This document shows, one piece after another, positions 44,667 to 45,218 of a stretch of DNA of 45,218 bases. Position 1 is the first letter of the stretch, and every line of letters starts with the position of its first letter. Source of the DNA: Deltaproteobacteria bacterium (GTDB lineage: Bacteria > Desulfobacterota > Desulfobacteria > Desulfobacterales > UBA5852); NCBI GenBank assembly GCA_020444045.1, contig JAHLLS010000033.1:1-45218 (forward strand). Direction: 5' to 3'. Under the pieces are notes generated by a model, which saw nothing but the letters and a program-made list of their open reading frames with translations, did no database searches and had not been told where the DNA came from. The position numbers and the translations under genes were made by a program.

Positions 44667-45218
44667 ATGGCACAAGCGGGAAGCATCCAGACACTATCCG
44701 GTCCAGCAACCGCACGGACACCCCAGGGGCAGGTTCGTGAACTCCATGTTGGCGATATCGTATACGAGAATGAACTCATCCAAACGTCCAATGGCGCCCA
44801 TATCACGATCATTCTGAACAATGGGGACTTAATCCGTTTGGCCCAAAACGCGGAAGTCCTCCTCGACGCCAGCGTTGGCGGTCCCCTCGATAAATACGAT
44901 GCAATTGTCCACGATGTCGAAGCCCTGCAAAACGCCCTGCTGAACAACGAAGACATCATTGAAGAACAAGATACCGCCATAGGCGAAACAGAAAGCGCCT
45001 ATTACTACGACGACCCGTATTATAGTGGAGACGCGTCCAAGGGGCAGGTCGGCAGCTACCTGTTAGGCGCCGAAAATGACACAGCAGGCCAGACGTTTGG
45101 TCCGTTAGTTGTGGATGACAATAATAATGATGTGGATGCCCCTCTTCCCGCAACCGGTGCCCCAACGGTGACCCCGGTCAACGACGCACCGGTGGCCGGC
45201 GACGACAGCTTCACGGTG
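44667..45218 (+). CDS. Giant LapA/BapA-type adhesin, N-terminal part (runs off the window)
   Basis: Start of a large surface adhesin; 184 codons are present and the frame is open at the window end. ATG 44667 follows CGAGGTG. Residues 1-110 form a LapA-type retention module: GQVRELHVGDIVYENELIQTS, ITIILNNGDLIRLAQNAEVLLDAS, ALQNALLNNEDIIEEQDT. This domain plugs the outer-membrane export pore and keeps the protein at the surface until the periplasmic protease LapG cuts it. At the place of the usual TAAG cleavage site the sequence is TAIG (residues 103-106). The VNDAPVAGDDSFTV at the end is the first of the expected cadherin-like/tandem-95 repeats. Export should be by a type I system not seen here. 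Confidence 0.88.
   Translation, partial: MAQAGSIQTLSGPATARTPQGQVRELHVGDIVYENELIQTSNGAHITIILNNGDLIRLAQNAEVLLDASVGGPLDKYDAIVHDVEALQNALLNNEDIIEEQDTAIGETESAYYYDDPYYSGDASKGQVGSYLLGAENDTAGQTFGPLVVDDNNNDVDAPLPATGAPTVTPVNDAPVAGDDSFTV

Overview
This window looks like chromosomal DNA of a metabolically versatile anaerobe of the Desulfobacterota (Desulfosarcina/Desulfatitalea-like delta-proteobacteria). The grounds are moderately high GC, short-chain acyl-CoA oxidation genes including a fused B12 mutase, a branched-chain-type ABC transporter operon with an embedded acyl-CoA synthetase, many HD-GYP/ACT/Usp-type housekeeping genes, and many palindromic intergenic repeats. The placement is inferred from gene content and style, not from a marker phylogeny.

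Layout. (1) 1-7944, plus strand: the tail of an acyl-CoA dehydrogenase, fused isobutyryl-CoA mutase (IcmF), acetyl-CoA acetyltransferase, 3-hydroxybutyryl-CoA dehydrogenase, an XRE-cupin regulator and a short-chain acyl-CoA dehydrogenase. Together they would convert isobutyryl-CoA to butyryl-CoA and on to acetyl-CoA; the enoyl-CoA hydratase step is absent from the window. (2) 8057-11680: an HD-GYP response regulator, a tandem ACT protein, a GNA1162-like lipoprotein fused to SPOR, and a universal stress protein. (3) 12046-19108, minus strand: a livG-acyl-CoA synthetase-livH-livM-livK-livF operon, probably for uptake and CoA activation of a carboxylic acid. (4) 19644-24512: a LOG-family protein, then HPr, enzyme I, SmpB, a small lipoprotein and tmRNA (ssrA). 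(5) 24490-30382: a genomic island of about 5.9 kb inserted at the 3' end of ssrA. It is flanked by a 28-bp direct repeat with one mismatch and carries an AbiE toxin-antitoxin pair, a tail-anchored small protein, a secreted DUF4214 protein and a HipBA pair, with no visible integrase. The presumed original ssrA terminator now lies beyond the right repeat. (6) 30516-42410: a MATE exporter, an MFS gene remnant, HMG-CoA lyase, a dihydroorotate dehydrogenase-like protein, a signal-bearing protein isoaspartate methyltransferase next to a membrane spermidine synthase-like protein, an orphan MlaC, an EmrB-type MFS exporter and a DsbA-like protein. (7) 42411-45218: AmtB behind a sigma-54 promoter, a broken His/Arg/Pro-rich gene, and the start of a giant LapA-type adhesin that runs off the end.

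The most unusual content is non-coding. One structured repeat occurs three times (3520, 4934, 33234) with compensatory base changes in both hairpins. Two 143-bp palindromic elements (11905 and 23054) have different arms but identical internal geometry, and both overlap the stop codon of the neighbouring gene. Other palindromic elements lie at 11779, 28298 and 42198.
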